From positions 1 through 60,060 of the forward strand of contig JAKOZI010000120.1 of assembly GCA_029780075.1 (NCBI GenBank): a stretch of DNA of 60,060 bases, given 5' to 3'. Below the pieces are notes generated by a model, which was given only the letters and a program-made list of their open reading frames with translations, did not search any database and was not told the DNA's origin. The first letter of the stretch is position 1. Each line of letters begins with the position of its first letter. The position numbers and the translations under genes are program-made. Shown here piece by piece: positions 20,114-27,884 of this stretch. Source of the stretch: Pseudomonadota bacterium. GTDB taxonomy: Bacteria; Pseudomonadota; Gammaproteobacteria; Burkholderiales; Rhodocyclaceae.

Positions 20114-20799
20114 TCAGCCGCGAAGAATTCCGCCAGATCAAAGCCAACGGTGTCTGGCACCAGAACACCAGCCTGGTGCAGATCCTTGGCCTTTGTCCGT
20201 TACTGGCGGTGACCACCAATCTGGTCAATGGCGTCATGTTGTCGCTGGCGACGATCGTCGTCATGGCGATATCCAACGCTGCTGTTGCCTCGCTGCGCAA
20301 CCTGATCCCGCATGAGATTCGTATCCCGGTTTTCATTCTCATCGTCGCGGCCCTGGTGACTGTCGTCGATCTGGTATTCAACGCCCAGTTCCATGACCTG
20401 TACCTGGTGCTGGGCATCTTCATCCCGCTGATCGTCACCAACTGTATCGTGCTCGCCCGCGTCGAGGCATTCGCCAACAAGAATCCGCCGCTGCAATCGA
20501 TCTTCGACGGCGTTTTCATGGGTATCGGCATGTTATGGACGCTGGCTCTGCTCGGTGGTCTGCGCGAGTTGATCGGCGCCGGCACGCTGTTTTCCGGGAT
20601 CGACATGGTTATTCCGGCACTGCGGCCGCTGCAGTTGTTGCCGACCGACTACCCTGGCTTCCTGCTGACGATACTGCCACCCGGAGCCTTCATCCTGCTT
20701 GGCTGTCTGATTGCCTGGAAGAACTGGATCGAAGCCCGCGCAGTTGCGCGCAAGACCGGCTCGCAGCACTCGCCGCTGCCCGCCGCCGACCGTGCCTGA
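20110..20799 (+). CDS. rsxE: Electron transport complex subunit RsxE/RnfE
   Basis: Integral membrane subunit paired with RsxA; the two are homologous and inserted in opposite orientation. It has 229 residues and the motifs NTSLVQILGLCPLLAVTTN and VTNCIVLARVEAF, each with a conserved Cys for the shared membrane iron-sulfur site. Six hydrophobic segments are visible. The start at 20110 overlaps the rsxG stop. It closes the rsxABCDGE set; nth follows 22 bases later, the same arrangement as in E. coli. Confidence 0.96.
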   Translation: MISREEFRQIKANGVWHQNTSLVQILGLCPLLAVTTNLVNGVMLSLATIVVMAISNAAVASLRNLIPHEIRIPVFILIVAALVTVVDLVFNAQFHDLYLVLGIFIPLIVTNCIVLARVEAFANKNPPLQSIFDGVFMGIGMLWTLALLGGLRELIGAGTLFSGIDMVIPALRPLQLLPTDYPGFLLTILPPGAFILLGCLIAWKNWIEARAVARKTGSQHSPLPAADRA

Positions 20800-20821
20800 G
20801 GCGGCGCCGGGGTCGCAGAGG

Positions 20822-21478
20822 ATGGACAGCGCACGCTGTCATGACCTCTTCGTCCGCCTGCGGGCCGCGAATCCGAACCCGCTCACCGAACTGACCTACG
20901 CTACGACCTTCCAGCTACTGATTGCCGTGATCCTTTCCGCGCAGGCCACGGACAAGAGCGTCAACCTCGCCACCAGCCGGCTCTTTGCCGACGCGTCAAC
21001 GCCGCAGGCAATATTGGCCCTCGGTGAGAGTGGCTTGGCCGAGTACATCAAGCGCATCGGACTTTATCAGGGCAAGGCCCGGAACATCATTGCCACCTGT
21101 CAGCAGTTGCTCGCCCGGCACGGTGGCGAAGTGCCGGGCTCGCGCGTGGCCCTTGAAGCCCTGCCGGGGGTTGGCCGCAAGACGGCCAACGTGGTCCTCA
21201 ACATTGCCTTTGGGGAGCCGACAATTGCCGTCGACACGCACATCTTCCGGGTCGCCAGGCGTACCGGTCTGGCCGTTGGCAGGACGCCACTGGCTGTGGA
21301 GCGCGAACTGCTTGAGGCGGTGCCCGCAGAGTTCAGGCATTCGGCCCATCACTGGCTGATCCTGCATGGGCGCTACGTTTGCAAGGCGCGCCGCCCCGAA
21401 TGCTGGCGCTGCGACATCGCCGATCTCTGTGCCTATCCCGGGATGAGTGCTGATGCTGTCACGGCACCCTCCCGATGA
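20822..21478 (+). CDS. nth: Endonuclease III
   Basis: Bifunctional DNA glycosylase/AP lyase that removes oxidised pyrimidines. The helix-hairpin-helix LPGVGRKTANVVL carries the catalytic Lys, the catalytic Asp is in IAVDTHIFRV, and the C-terminal [4Fe-4S] motif has the exact C-x6-C-x2-C-x5-C spacing (CKARRPECWRCDIADLC). At 218 residues it is a normal length. The ATG at 20822 follows GCAGAGG; an open frame extends into the end of rsxE but is not family-like. The stop overlaps the FIST gene start by four bases. Confidence 0.95.
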   Translation: MDSARCHDLFVRLRAANPNPLTELTYATTFQLLIAVILSAQATDKSVNLATSRLFADASTPQAILALGESGLAEYIKRIGLYQGKARNIIATCQQLLARHGGEVPGSRVALEALPGVGRKTANVVLNIAFGEPTIAVDTHIFRVARRTGLAVGRTPLAVERELLEAVPAEFRHSAHHWLILHGRYVCKARRPECWRCDIADLCAYPGMSADAVTAPSR

Positions 21479-22596
21479 GCGTTGCCAGCGCCCTGGTCGT
21501 GGGCAACGACGCGCTGCCCGCGCTCGCTGAAGAAGCCTTCCGGCGAGCACTTGCCAGGACCGCTGAACGTCAGGCCAACGGAGTGCTGATGTTTCTGACC
21601 CCGGACTTCTCCCGGGACGCGCAGCGCACCGTTACCGCCGTGGCGCGTGCGGCGCGCTGCATCCAACTCGCCGGGGGCATTGCCGCCGGCGTTTTCACCG
21701 AAAGCGGTTGGGTGCTCGATCGACCGGCCGCCGCGGTAATGGTGTTTGCCGGTCATCTCGCACTGGGTCATCGGGAAGCCGTCGCAGATTCCGTCGAGCC
21801 GAACCTGAGTTATGCAGGCAGCCATTTTCCGTGTGCCTGGGGCGATGCACGGGAGAAGCATTTCGGTGGCAGCTTCGCCGGGCACCCAGGGCACGTCGAA
21901 CCCGTCGCCTGGCAGCAAAGCCGTCTGGCCGGACACTGCAGCGTGCAGCTTTTCGGTACCCGGATCGACATCGGCGTCTCCCGGGGTTGGCGCCTCCTCG
22001 GCGAGCCCTCAGCGGTCGATAGCAGCCGCGCCTATGATCTGCTCAGGCTGGGAGGGCAAAGTGCGCTCGATCAATTGCTACGCAGCCTGCCGGTGGACCA
22101 TCGCAGGCAGGCGAAGCTGCCTTTGGCTTCGCTGTGTGCCTTCCTGATCGACAACTTGGGAAGTGTCGGCGAGCGACTTGCCTTCGACGAAGCCGCCTGT
22201 CACCCGATCGCCATCATCGCCGCGAACCCGGACAAGTCGCTGACCCTTGCCGAGCGTGTGGTGCCGGGGCAGCGACTCGCCTGGGCGATGCGCACACCAC
22301 AGTCGACCGCCGCTGACATGCACCGAAGCGTCGAACGCCTGGCTGTCGCAGTACCCGACCCGGCGGCGGCGATCATGTTCTCCTGTATCGGCCGCGGTCC
22401 CTATTTCTACGGCGGTGAAGACCATGACGTCGACTGCATACGTCGCCGTTTTCCAGGCTTGCCGTTGATCGGCAGCTACGGGACCGGGCAGATCGCGCCG
22501 CGCCCGGGGTGCGGCAGCCGCTTGCTGCAGAATGCCGTGGTCACCGCCTTGATCAGCACCTCAACAGCGAAAGCCGATGTTCAATCCCAGTCGTGA
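21475..22596 (+). CDS. FIST domain sensory protein
   Basis: A 373-residue cytoplasmic protein with an N-terminal FIST domain (VLMFLTPDFSRD onwards) and a FIST_C domain ending in the diagnostic GPYFYGGEDHDVDCIRRRFPG and LPLIGSYGTGQIAP. FIST domains are thought to sense small ligands such as amino acids and are often linked to signalling proteins, but this one has no output domain. It overlaps nth by four bases and the DUF1841 gene by 20 bases, so it is probably part of the rsx-nth transcript. A role in redox or metabolite sensing is possible but is only inference from context. Confidence 0.85.
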   Translation: MSVASALVVGNDALPALAEEAFRRALARTAERQANGVLMFLTPDFSRDAQRTVTAVARAARCIQLAGGIAAGVFTESGWVLDRPAAAVMVFAGHLALGHREAVADSVEPNLSYAGSHFPCAWGDAREKHFGGSFAGHPGHVEPVAWQQSRLAGHCSVQLFGTRIDIGVSRGWRLLGEPSAVDSSRAYDLLRLGGQSALDQLLRSLPVDHRRQAKLPLASLCAFLIDNLGSVGERLAFDEAACHPIAIIAANPDKSLTLAERVVPGQRLAWAMRTPQSTAADMHRSVERLAVAVPDPAAAIMFSCIGRGPYFYGGEDHDVDCIRRRFPGLPLIGSYGTGQIAPRPGCGSRLLQNAVVTALISTSTAKADVQSQS

Positions 22597-23023
22597 TCAG
22601 GTACGCCAGTTCTTCTGCGAAGCCTGGCGAAAGTATCGGGAGCGCGTGTTTCTTGAAGGCGCCGAGGTCACGGCCGCCGATCTGATCCTGCACCATCCTG
22701 AATACCACGCCCTCCTCGAAAATCCGGCAACCGCGCTGGAGCAGGAATTTACGCCCGAAAACGGGCAAATGAACCCCTTTCTCCACCTTTCACTGCACCT
22801 GGCTGTCGCCGAACAGATCAGTATCGACCAGCCGCCCGGAATTCGTGCCGCCTACCAGACCCTGCGCGGTCGCCTCGACGTGCATGCCACTGAACACGCA
22901 CTCATCGAATGTCTCGGCGAAGCGCTCTGGGATGCACAACGGCAGGGTGGACCCATCGATGCGACCGCTTACCTCGAATGCTTGCGGCGTACCGCTGCCG
23001 GGGGGATCCGCAATTCGCCCTGA
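22577..23023 (+). CDS. DUF1841 family protein
   Basis: A 148-residue protein of unknown function, recognised by the start MFNPSRDQVRQFFCEAWRKY and the central segment NPFLHLSLHLAVAEQISIDQ. Several His and acidic residues in HLSLHLAV and HATEHALIECLGEALW could form a metal site, but no activity is known. It overlaps the end of the FIST gene by 20 bases and is the last gene of this rightward block, converging on the Hsp20 genes. The family is common in beta- and gammaproteobacteria. Confidence 0.88.
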   Translation: MFNPSRDQVRQFFCEAWRKYRERVFLEGAEVTAADLILHHPEYHALLENPATALEQEFTPENGQMNPFLHLSLHLAVAEQISIDQPPGIRAAYQTLRGRLDVHATEHALIECLGEALWDAQRQGGPIDATAYLECLRRTAAGGIRNSP

Positions 23024-23125
23024 GCAGCGGACATCGCGGGGGTATGAGAGGTTCTGCCGGGCGTTCATCGACGGTCTTCAGGAGCCACTTCTCTCTGGTG
23101 GTCCTGGCTTTCGGATGTCTTTCGG

Positions 23126-23148
23126 CGGGCGGGGTGTGCCCCCGCCCG
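23126..23148. terminator. GC-rich hairpin between convergent genes
   Basis: CGGGCGGGG (23126-23134) pairs with CCCCGCCCG (23140-23148) around a five-base loop. It lies 100 bases after the DUF1841 stop and 7 bases after the end of the leftward Hsp20 gene. There is no T run on either strand, so efficient factor-independent termination is uncertain, but the position suits a two-way terminator. Confidence 0.4.
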
Positions 23149-23154
23149 TGCGGT

Positions 23155-23529
23155 TTACAAGATCTTGACCTGGACCTTGCGTGGTTGTGCGTGTTCGGCT
23201 TTCGGGATCGCGAGTCTGAGTACGCCGTTGCTGAACTCGGCGCTGACCTTGCTCGCGTCGAGTTCCTTTGACAAGGTGAACACTCTCCGGTAACGCGGCA
23301 GGCTAACTTCGGCGTGGCTGGCTTCCATGCCGCCTGGCATTTCCAGATCGATCTCACCTTCGATCGTCAGCGTGTCAGCTTCGACATGCAGATTCAGCTT
23401 CTCCTTGGGTACACCGGGCAGGTCGGCGTACAAGGTGATTCCCGAAGCGTCTTCAACGACATCGACCGGCGGCAGCAGCGCAGCTTCGTCCGCGGCGGTT
23501 TCTTTCTTGACGGGGCTATTGTCGGACAT
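23155..23529 (-). CDS. Small heat shock protein, Hsp20 family (second gene)
   Basis: A 124-residue holdase chaperone with an alpha-crystallin domain: DVVEDASGITLYADLPGVPKE-type strand, then SLPRYRRVFTLSKELD and the ending FSNGVLRLAIPKAEHAQPRKV. The N-terminal arm is short (about 25 residues) and the C-terminal I-x-I-type anchor is KVQVKIL. It follows the first Hsp20 gene by only 12 bases, with an AAGGAGGA ribosome site, so the two form one operon. Two different Hsp20 proteins may form mixed oligomers; that is inference. Confidence 0.93.
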   Translation of the reverse strand: MSDNSPVKKETAADEAALLPPVDVVEDASGITLYADLPGVPKEKLNLHVEADTLTIEGEIDLEMPGGMEASHAEVSLPRYRRVFTLSKELDASKVSAEFSNGVLRLAIPKAEHAQPRKVQVKIL

Positions 23530-23541
23530 GTTCGATCCTCC

Positions 23542-23976
23542 TTACTGAATGGTGATACGGCGTGGTTGCGCGGACTGCTTGCGACCGATACTGATGCGCA
23601 GCACGCCGTCGCGGTACTTGGCTTCTACGGCGTTGGCATCGACGTCATCGGGCAGGGTGACCACTCGCCGGAAGCGTCCGTCGAAACGCTCGTCGATGTG
23701 CACTGTGGCTTCTTCGCCGGGCAATTCACGCTTGCGCTCGCCGGCAACCGTCAGCACGCCCTTTTCGATCTGCACGTCCAGGGTGGCCGGGTCGATACCC
23801 GGCGCGAAGGCGAAGATATCTACCGATTGCGGTGTGCCGCCGACATTCATCGCCGGGAATCCGCCACGGGCGATACCGCGGATGCTCGGGGAAAGGTGGA
23901 AAGCCTGTTGCATTTCGCGCTGCAACCGGTTGAGTTCCGCCAAAACGTCGCGGGGAAACAGGGAGCGGTACATCAT
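23542..23976 (-). CDS. Small heat shock protein, Hsp20 family (first gene)
   Basis: A 144-residue IbpA-like holdase that keeps unfolded proteins soluble. The alpha-crystallin domain starts near residue 45 (PQSVDIFAFAPGIDPATLDVQ) and ends with the sequence YRDGVLRISIGRKQSAQPRRI and TIQ, giving an I-x-I-type tail. The N-terminal arm LNRLQREMQQAFHL is longer than in the second gene. The leader has an RpoH-like promoter and a possible ribosome-site-masking fold. Start ATG at 23976 follows GGAGGA; a second ATG is adjacent. Divergent from cbpA, so heat-induced chaperones flank this promoter region. Confidence 0.93.
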   Translation of the reverse strand: MMYRSLFPRDVLAELNRLQREMQQAFHLSPSIRGIARGGFPAMNVGGTPQSVDIFAFAPGIDPATLDVQIEKGVLTVAGERKRELPGEEATVHIDERFDGRFRRVVTLPDDVDANAVEAKYRDGVLRISIGRKQSAQPRRITIQ

Positions 23977-24029
23977 GTTCAGTCCTCCTTACGATGGTTA
24001 GGGGCGCCAAGACTGGCGCTGCGATTGCT

Positions 24030-24056
24030 ATTTGGGGGCCTTTCGATAGACTTCAA
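24030..24056 (-). promoter_or_regulatory. RpoH (sigma32)-like heat-shock promoter for the Hsp20 operon
   Basis: Read leftward, TTGAAG (24056-24051), 13 bases, then CCCCAAAT (24037-24030). This matches the sigma32 pattern (CTTGAAA, 13-14 bases, CCCCATnT) with few mismatches. Transcription would start near 24023, giving a leader of about 47 bases that includes the hairpin GCGCCA-GTCT-TGGCGC. Confidence 0.65.
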
Positions 24057-24126
24057 TATCCTGATGGCGATGCCCGTCTGCATTTGCTATCTTTAGGCCG
24101 CCACCGTTGTAAATTGAGGATCGCGT

Positions 24127-25080
24127 ATGGAATTCAAGGACTATTACCAGATTCTCGGGGTGCCGCGCGAGGCCACGGCGGAGGAGGTGAAGAAGGCATT
24201 CCGCAAGCTGGCGCGCAAGTATCACCCGGATGTTTCCAAGGAAGCCAACGCCGAAGCGCGCATGCAGGAACTCAACGAGGCCAATGCGGTGCTCTCCGAC
24301 CCCGAGAAACGAGCCGCTTATGACCAGTTGGGGCGTGGCTACCAACCTGGACAGGACTTTCAGCCACCGCCCGACTGGGATGCGGGTTTCGAGTTTTCGG
24401 GGCGCGGTTTTGCGCCGGGCGAAGCCGCCGATTTTTCCGACTTCTTTGCCGAACTCTTCGGACGCACAGGTGGCGCGCGCGGCTTTGCTCAAGGCCAGCG
24501 AGCACATTTTCAGGCGCGGGGCGAAGACCATCATGCCAAGGTGCTGCTGGACCTCGAAGACGCGTTCACGGGCGCCACCCGCCAGATTTCCTTGCGAGCG
24601 CCGCGGACTGACGCACAAGGGCGGGTCACGCTCGATACACGGACGCTGAACGTGAAAATCCCGCAAGGCGTGTATGCCGGCCAGATCATCCGCCTGACTG
24701 GCCAGGGTGCGCCGGGCAGCGGTGGCGCAGCGGCCGGAGATCTGATGCTGGAAGTCCGTTTCAGGCCGCATGCACGCTTCCGCGCGCAAGGGCGCGATCT
24801 CTATCTCAGCCTGCCGGTGGCGCCATGGGAGGCGGCGCTGGGCGCGGTGGTGGCGGTCGCCTTGCCGCAAGGCAGTGTCAAGGTCCGCATCCCCGAGGGC
24901 GCACAGAGCGGGCGGCAACTGAGGGTGCGCGGCAAGGGTATCCCGGGCACGCCGCCGGGCGACTTGCTGCTCGATTTGCAGGTGGTACTGCCGCCAGCCG
25001 CCACGGCGAAAGCACGCGCCCTGTACGAAACCATGGCGCGGGAACTCGCCTTCGACCCACGCCAACAAGAGAGGACCTAG
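24127..25080 (+). CDS. cbpA: Curved DNA-binding protein CbpA (DnaJ-type co-chaperone)
   Basis: A 317-residue class II J-protein. The J domain occupies residues 1-70 with the HPD motif at 33-35 (KYHPDVSKE), followed by a G/F-rich linker ([12 protein letters not shown]) and two C-terminal beta-domains; there is no zinc finger, which separates it from DnaJ. It stimulates DnaK and, in E. coli, also binds curved DNA. It is followed three bases later by cbpM, its dedicated inhibitor, and is divergent from the Hsp20 operon. The ATG at 24127 follows GAGGATCGCGT. Confidence 0.93.
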   Translation: MEFKDYYQILGVPREATAEEVKKAFRKLARKYHPDVSKEANAEARMQELNEANAVLSDPEKRAAYDQLGRGYQPGQDFQPPPDWDAGFEFSGRGFAPGEAADFSDFFAELFGRTGGARGFAQGQRAHFQARGEDHHAKVLLDLEDAFTGATRQISLRAPRTDAQGRVTLDTRTLNVKIPQGVYAGQIIRLTGQGAPGSGGAAAGDLMLEVRFRPHARFRAQGRDLYLSLPVAPWEAALGAVVAVALPQGSVKVRIPEGAQSGRQLRVRGKGIPGTPPGDLLLDLQVVLPPAATAKARALYETMARELAFDPRQQERT

Positions 25081-25083
25081 GCC

Positions 25084-25392
25084 ATGCGTGACGAGGAGAT
25101 CCTGATCGGCAGCCTGATGGAGAATAGCTGGCTGACCCTGGAACAGCTGGCCGCCGCGTGTACCGTCGAACCCTCGTGGCTGCTGCGCCATATCGAGGAG
25201 GGGCTGTTCCCGCACGCCGAGAGCGTCGCCGGTGTTTGGTGTTTTTCCAGCCCCAGCCTGCGGCGTGCGCGGCGCATGCGACAACTGGAACGCGACTTCG
25301 AGGCGGTGCCGGAACTGGCGGCACTGGTGGCGGATTTGATGGAAGAACTCGACGACCTGCGCGCCCGCGTCCGCTCTGCCGGCCCCGGGTAA
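25084..25392 (+). CDS. cbpM: Chaperone modulator CbpM
   Basis: A 102-residue MerR-like helical protein that binds the J domain of CbpA and blocks both its co-chaperone and DNA-binding activity. The family pattern is visible in LTLEQLAAACTVEPSWLLRH (residues 19-38), HIEEGLFPHAES, and the C-terminal helices rich in Leu/Glu (LVADLMEELDDLRARV). It follows cbpA by three bases. The pairing with cbpA makes the assignment firm. Confidence 0.9.
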   Translation: MRDEEILIGSLMENSWLTLEQLAAACTVEPSWLLRHIEEGLFPHAESVAGVWCFSSPSLRRARRMRQLERDFEAVPELAALVADLMEELDDLRARVRSAGPG

Positions 25393-25430
25393 GGCGAGCG
25401 ACTGTCCTGATTACTATCTGGAGACCATCG

Positions 25431-26558
25431 ATGCCCGTTCGCGACGGCTTCCGGTCCCGCTTGACTTTGCTCATGCTGGCGGGTGCTCTGCTCGTCGTGC
25501 TCTGGCATGGCGTACCGTTGATCCGAGACTGGTTTGCTCCCGAGCAGGCCACACCGCGAACGGTGACAGCGCGCGGTGATCTCGCCGCCGACGAAAAGGC
25601 GACCATCGAATTGTTCGAACACGCTCGCGATTCGGTGGTGTTCATCACGACCAAGGCGCAGGTCAGGGATTTCTGGACGCGTAATGTGTTTACGGTGCCT
25701 CGTGGTGCCGGCTCAGGGTTTATCTGGGACGCTGCCGGACATGTGATCACCAACTATCACGTCATCGAGAACGCCAGCGAAGCGTCGGTCAAACTCGCCG
25801 ACGGACGCAGCTACCAGGCGTTGCTGGTAGGGGTTTCGCCAGCACACGATATCGCCGTCCTCAGAATCGGTGTCGGTTTCAGGCGGCCGCCGGCGGTCCC
25901 GATCGGTCGCAGCGCCGATCTGAAGGTCGGGCAGAAGGTGTTTGCCATCGGCAATCCGTTTGGTCTCGACTGGACCCTCACGACTGGCATCGTTTCTGCC
26001 CTCGACCGCTCCCTGGGCGGGGAAAAGGGCGGCACGATAGAGCATCTGATCCAGACCGACGCCGCGATCAACCCCGGCAATTCGGGGGGGCCGCTGCTCG
26101 ACTCGGCGGGGCGGCTGATCGGCATTACCACGGCAATCTACAGTCCCAGTGGTGCAAGCGCCGGGATTGGCTTTGCGGTCCCCGTTGATACGGTGAATCG
26201 CGTCGTACCGCAACTGATTGCCGGTGGCAAGTATGTACGGCCGGTCGTGGGCATTGAAGGGGACGAGGGTCTCAACACTCGTCTGAAGAGGCTGATGGGG
26301 GTCGAAGGCGTGGTCATCCTGCGTGTCGCTCCTGGTTCTGCCGCGGACATCGTCGGGCTCAAGGGATCCACGATTTCCCCGGATGGCGGCATTGTACCGG
26401 GTGACGTGATTACCGCGGTGGATGGCAAGCCGGTGGACTCGGTTGGCAAACTGCTCGCTCGCCTCGACGAACACCGCATCGGTGACCGGGTGCCTCTGGA
26501 GGTGCTCAGGGCAGGGCGCAAAGTCGAGGTAACGGTGGTGCTGCAGCCGGGGGTGTAA
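25431..26558 (+). CDS. Trypsin-like serine protease with C-terminal PDZ domain (DegP/DegQ/HtrA-like)
   Basis: A 375-residue S1C protease with an N-terminal membrane anchor or signal segment (residues 9-27), a trypsin-like domain and a single PDZ domain. The catalytic triad is His110 (NYHVIENA), Asp140 (AHDIAVLRI) and Ser218 (GNSGGPLLD). One PDZ domain and a non-cleaved anchor resemble DegS or the HhoB type rather than the two-PDZ DegP. It is likely to act in the periplasm on damaged or regulatory proteins. It follows cbpM by 38 bases, extending the protein-quality-control cluster. The ATG at 25431 follows GGAGACCATCG. Confidence 0.92.
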   Translation: MPVRDGFRSRLTLLMLAGALLVVLWHGVPLIRDWFAPEQATPRTVTARGDLAADEKATIELFEHARDSVVFITTKAQVRDFWTRNVFTVPRGAGSGFIWDAAGHVITNYHVIENASEASVKLADGRSYQALLVGVSPAHDIAVLRIGVGFRRPPAVPIGRSADLKVGQKVFAIGNPFGLDWTLTTGIVSALDRSLGGEKGGTIEHLIQTDAAINPGNSGGPLLDSAGRLIGITTAIYSPSGASAGIGFAVPVDTVNRVVPQLIAGGKYVRPVVGIEGDEGLNTRLKRLMGVEGVVILRVAPGSAADIVGLKGSTISPDGGIVPGDVITAVDGKPVDSVGKLLARLDEHRIGDRVPLEVLRAGRKVEVTVVLQPGV

Positions 26559-26655
26559 TCCGCGCCGGCCGTGCGCAGCGTCGATCCAGGGGTGACACGG
26601 GGGCGTTCGGCGAAGTGTGGTCAGGATCTGTCGGGCGACTAAGATTGATTTAAGG

Positions 26656-26675
26656 ATGCCACGTTAGAGTGGCAT
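26656..26675. repeat. Short perfect inverted repeat upstream of the PepSY gene
   Basis: ATGCCAC (26656-26662) and GTGGCAT (26669-26675) flank a six-base spacer, about 77 bases before the PepSY start. No T run follows, so an operator or mRNA stem is as likely as a terminator for the protease gene. The rest of 26559-26751 holds nothing recognisable. Confidence 0.35.
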
Positions 26676-26751
26676 TGTGCTGGCCCGGAACAACGACCGG
26701 AGCAGCATGGCCACGCTTCTCTCCCTGCAGTATTACTGAAAGACAAAACGA

Positions 26752-27063
26752 ATGAACAAGACGACCACATTTCGCGCCGCTGCCCTGTTGGTCCTGGCCA
26801 GTGCTTTTGCCGGCACCGCCTTTGCTGTCGACGCCAAGGGCGCCCCTCCCACCAGCGTGGCGGCTCCCGCACCGACCATTACCAAGGAGCAGGCCGTCGA
26901 GATGGCGCTCAAGGCGCATCCGGGTGACGTGACCAAGGTCTATGAAGATACCAAGAAGGGCAAGAAGACCTGGGAAGTGAAGATCAACGGCAGCGACGGC
27001 AAGAAGTGGGAGGTACACTACGAGATCAGTACCGGGGCGCTGGTTGCCGCAGACAGCAAGTAA
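26752..27063 (+). CDS. PepSY domain protein, secreted
   Basis: A 103-residue small exported protein. Residues 1-24 form a signal peptide (KTTTFRAAALLVLASAFAGT then AFA). The mature part is one PepSY domain, with ITKEQAVEMALKAHPGDVTKV and WEVKINGSDGKKWEVHYEI marking the helix and the beta-sheet. Such domains are often protease inhibitors or accompany cytochromes and two-component sensors. It lies 75 bases before the cytochrome b561-type gene, a frequent association that suggests a shared redox or membrane role; the exact function is unknown. Confidence 0.85.
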   Translation: MNKTTTFRAAALLVLASAFAGTAFAVDAKGAPPTSVAAPAPTITKEQAVEMALKAHPGDVTKVYEDTKKGKKTWEVKINGSDGKKWEVHYEISTGALVAADSK

Positions 27064-27138
27064 TCCACCAGGCAACTATCGCCTGATCGATTGATCTCCC
27101 TCTCTGCCGTCGGCGGGGAGGTGCTACCAGAACGAGCC

Positions 27139-27750
27139 ATGAGTACTATCGATTTTCCCGAGATCCCGGTCTGGGATCCGCTGGTCCGCGTGTTTCATTG
27201 GACCCTGGTTATCAGTTTCTGCACGGCCTACCTCTCCGAGGGTGAGTTGTTCGAAGCCCTTCAGGACCGCCTGAGTGGTGAGTGGCTGCAACTTATACAC
27301 GTTTGGGCCGGTTATCTGATTGCCGGGATGTTGCTCTGGCGGGTGGTCTGGGGTTTCGTCGGCCCACGCCATGCCCGCTTCAGCGATTTCGTGCGTGGCC
27401 CGCGCGAAAGCTTCGGCTACCTCAAGGATGCACTGACCCTGCGCGCCGCACGCTACCTGGGGCATAACCCTGCCGGTGGCGCAATGATCGTCGCCTTGCT
27501 GCTGAGTCTGGCCGCAACCATTGTCACCGGTCTGGCGCTGTACGGCGCGGACAAGGCCATGGGGCCGCTGGCTGCGCTGCTGGTCGAGAGCAGTGACGCA
27601 ACGATCGACGCCATCAAGGAAGCACACGAAGCAGCGACCAACTGCACACTGTTGCTGGTTGCCGGACATCTGCTCGGGGTGGTTTGGGAGAGTCTCCTGC
27701 ACCGCGAGAACCTGGTACGTGCGATGATCAACGGGCGTAAACGCGCCTGA
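27139..27750 (+). CDS. Cytochrome b561-type membrane protein (cytochrome b/b6 domain)
   Basis: A 203-residue inner-membrane diheme cytochrome b of the CybB/HupC-like family. Four hydrophobic segments carry the likely heme ligands: His in RVFHWTLVISF, His in LIHVWAGYL, His in AIKEAHEAATNCT and His in VAGHLLGVVWES. It probably passes electrons between quinone and a periplasmic partner, such as a small c-type cytochrome not present here. The ATG at 27139 was chosen over an upstream start at 27091 because it gives the family start near PVWDPLVRVFHW. It follows the PepSY gene in the same direction. Confidence 0.88.
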   Translation: MSTIDFPEIPVWDPLVRVFHWTLVISFCTAYLSEGELFEALQDRLSGEWLQLIHVWAGYLIAGMLLWRVVWGFVGPRHARFSDFVRGPRESFGYLKDALTLRAARYLGHNPAGGAMIVALLLSLAATIVTGLALYGADKAMGPLAALLVESSDATIDAIKEAHEAATNCTLLLVAGHLLGVVWESLLHRENLVRAMINGRKRA

Positions 27751-27817
27751 AGCCGTCCAGCGTGTCATGACGGGCGTCGCTGCCGGGGGGTTCAGGCTTG
27801 GCGCCGGGCGTTGGCAA

Positions 27818-27847
27818 TTGACTTCCTTCACCGGATCCGGGGATACT
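27818..27847 (+). promoter_or_regulatory. Candidate sigma70 promoter for the alpha/beta hydrolase gene
   Basis: TTGACT at 27818-27823 and GATACT at 27842-27847 are 18 bases apart and end 37 bases before the hydrolase ATG. The matches are five and four of six. Confidence 0.45.
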
Positions 27848-27884
27848 CTGTGAAACCGAAGTTGAACGACCAAAGGGCTTGATC

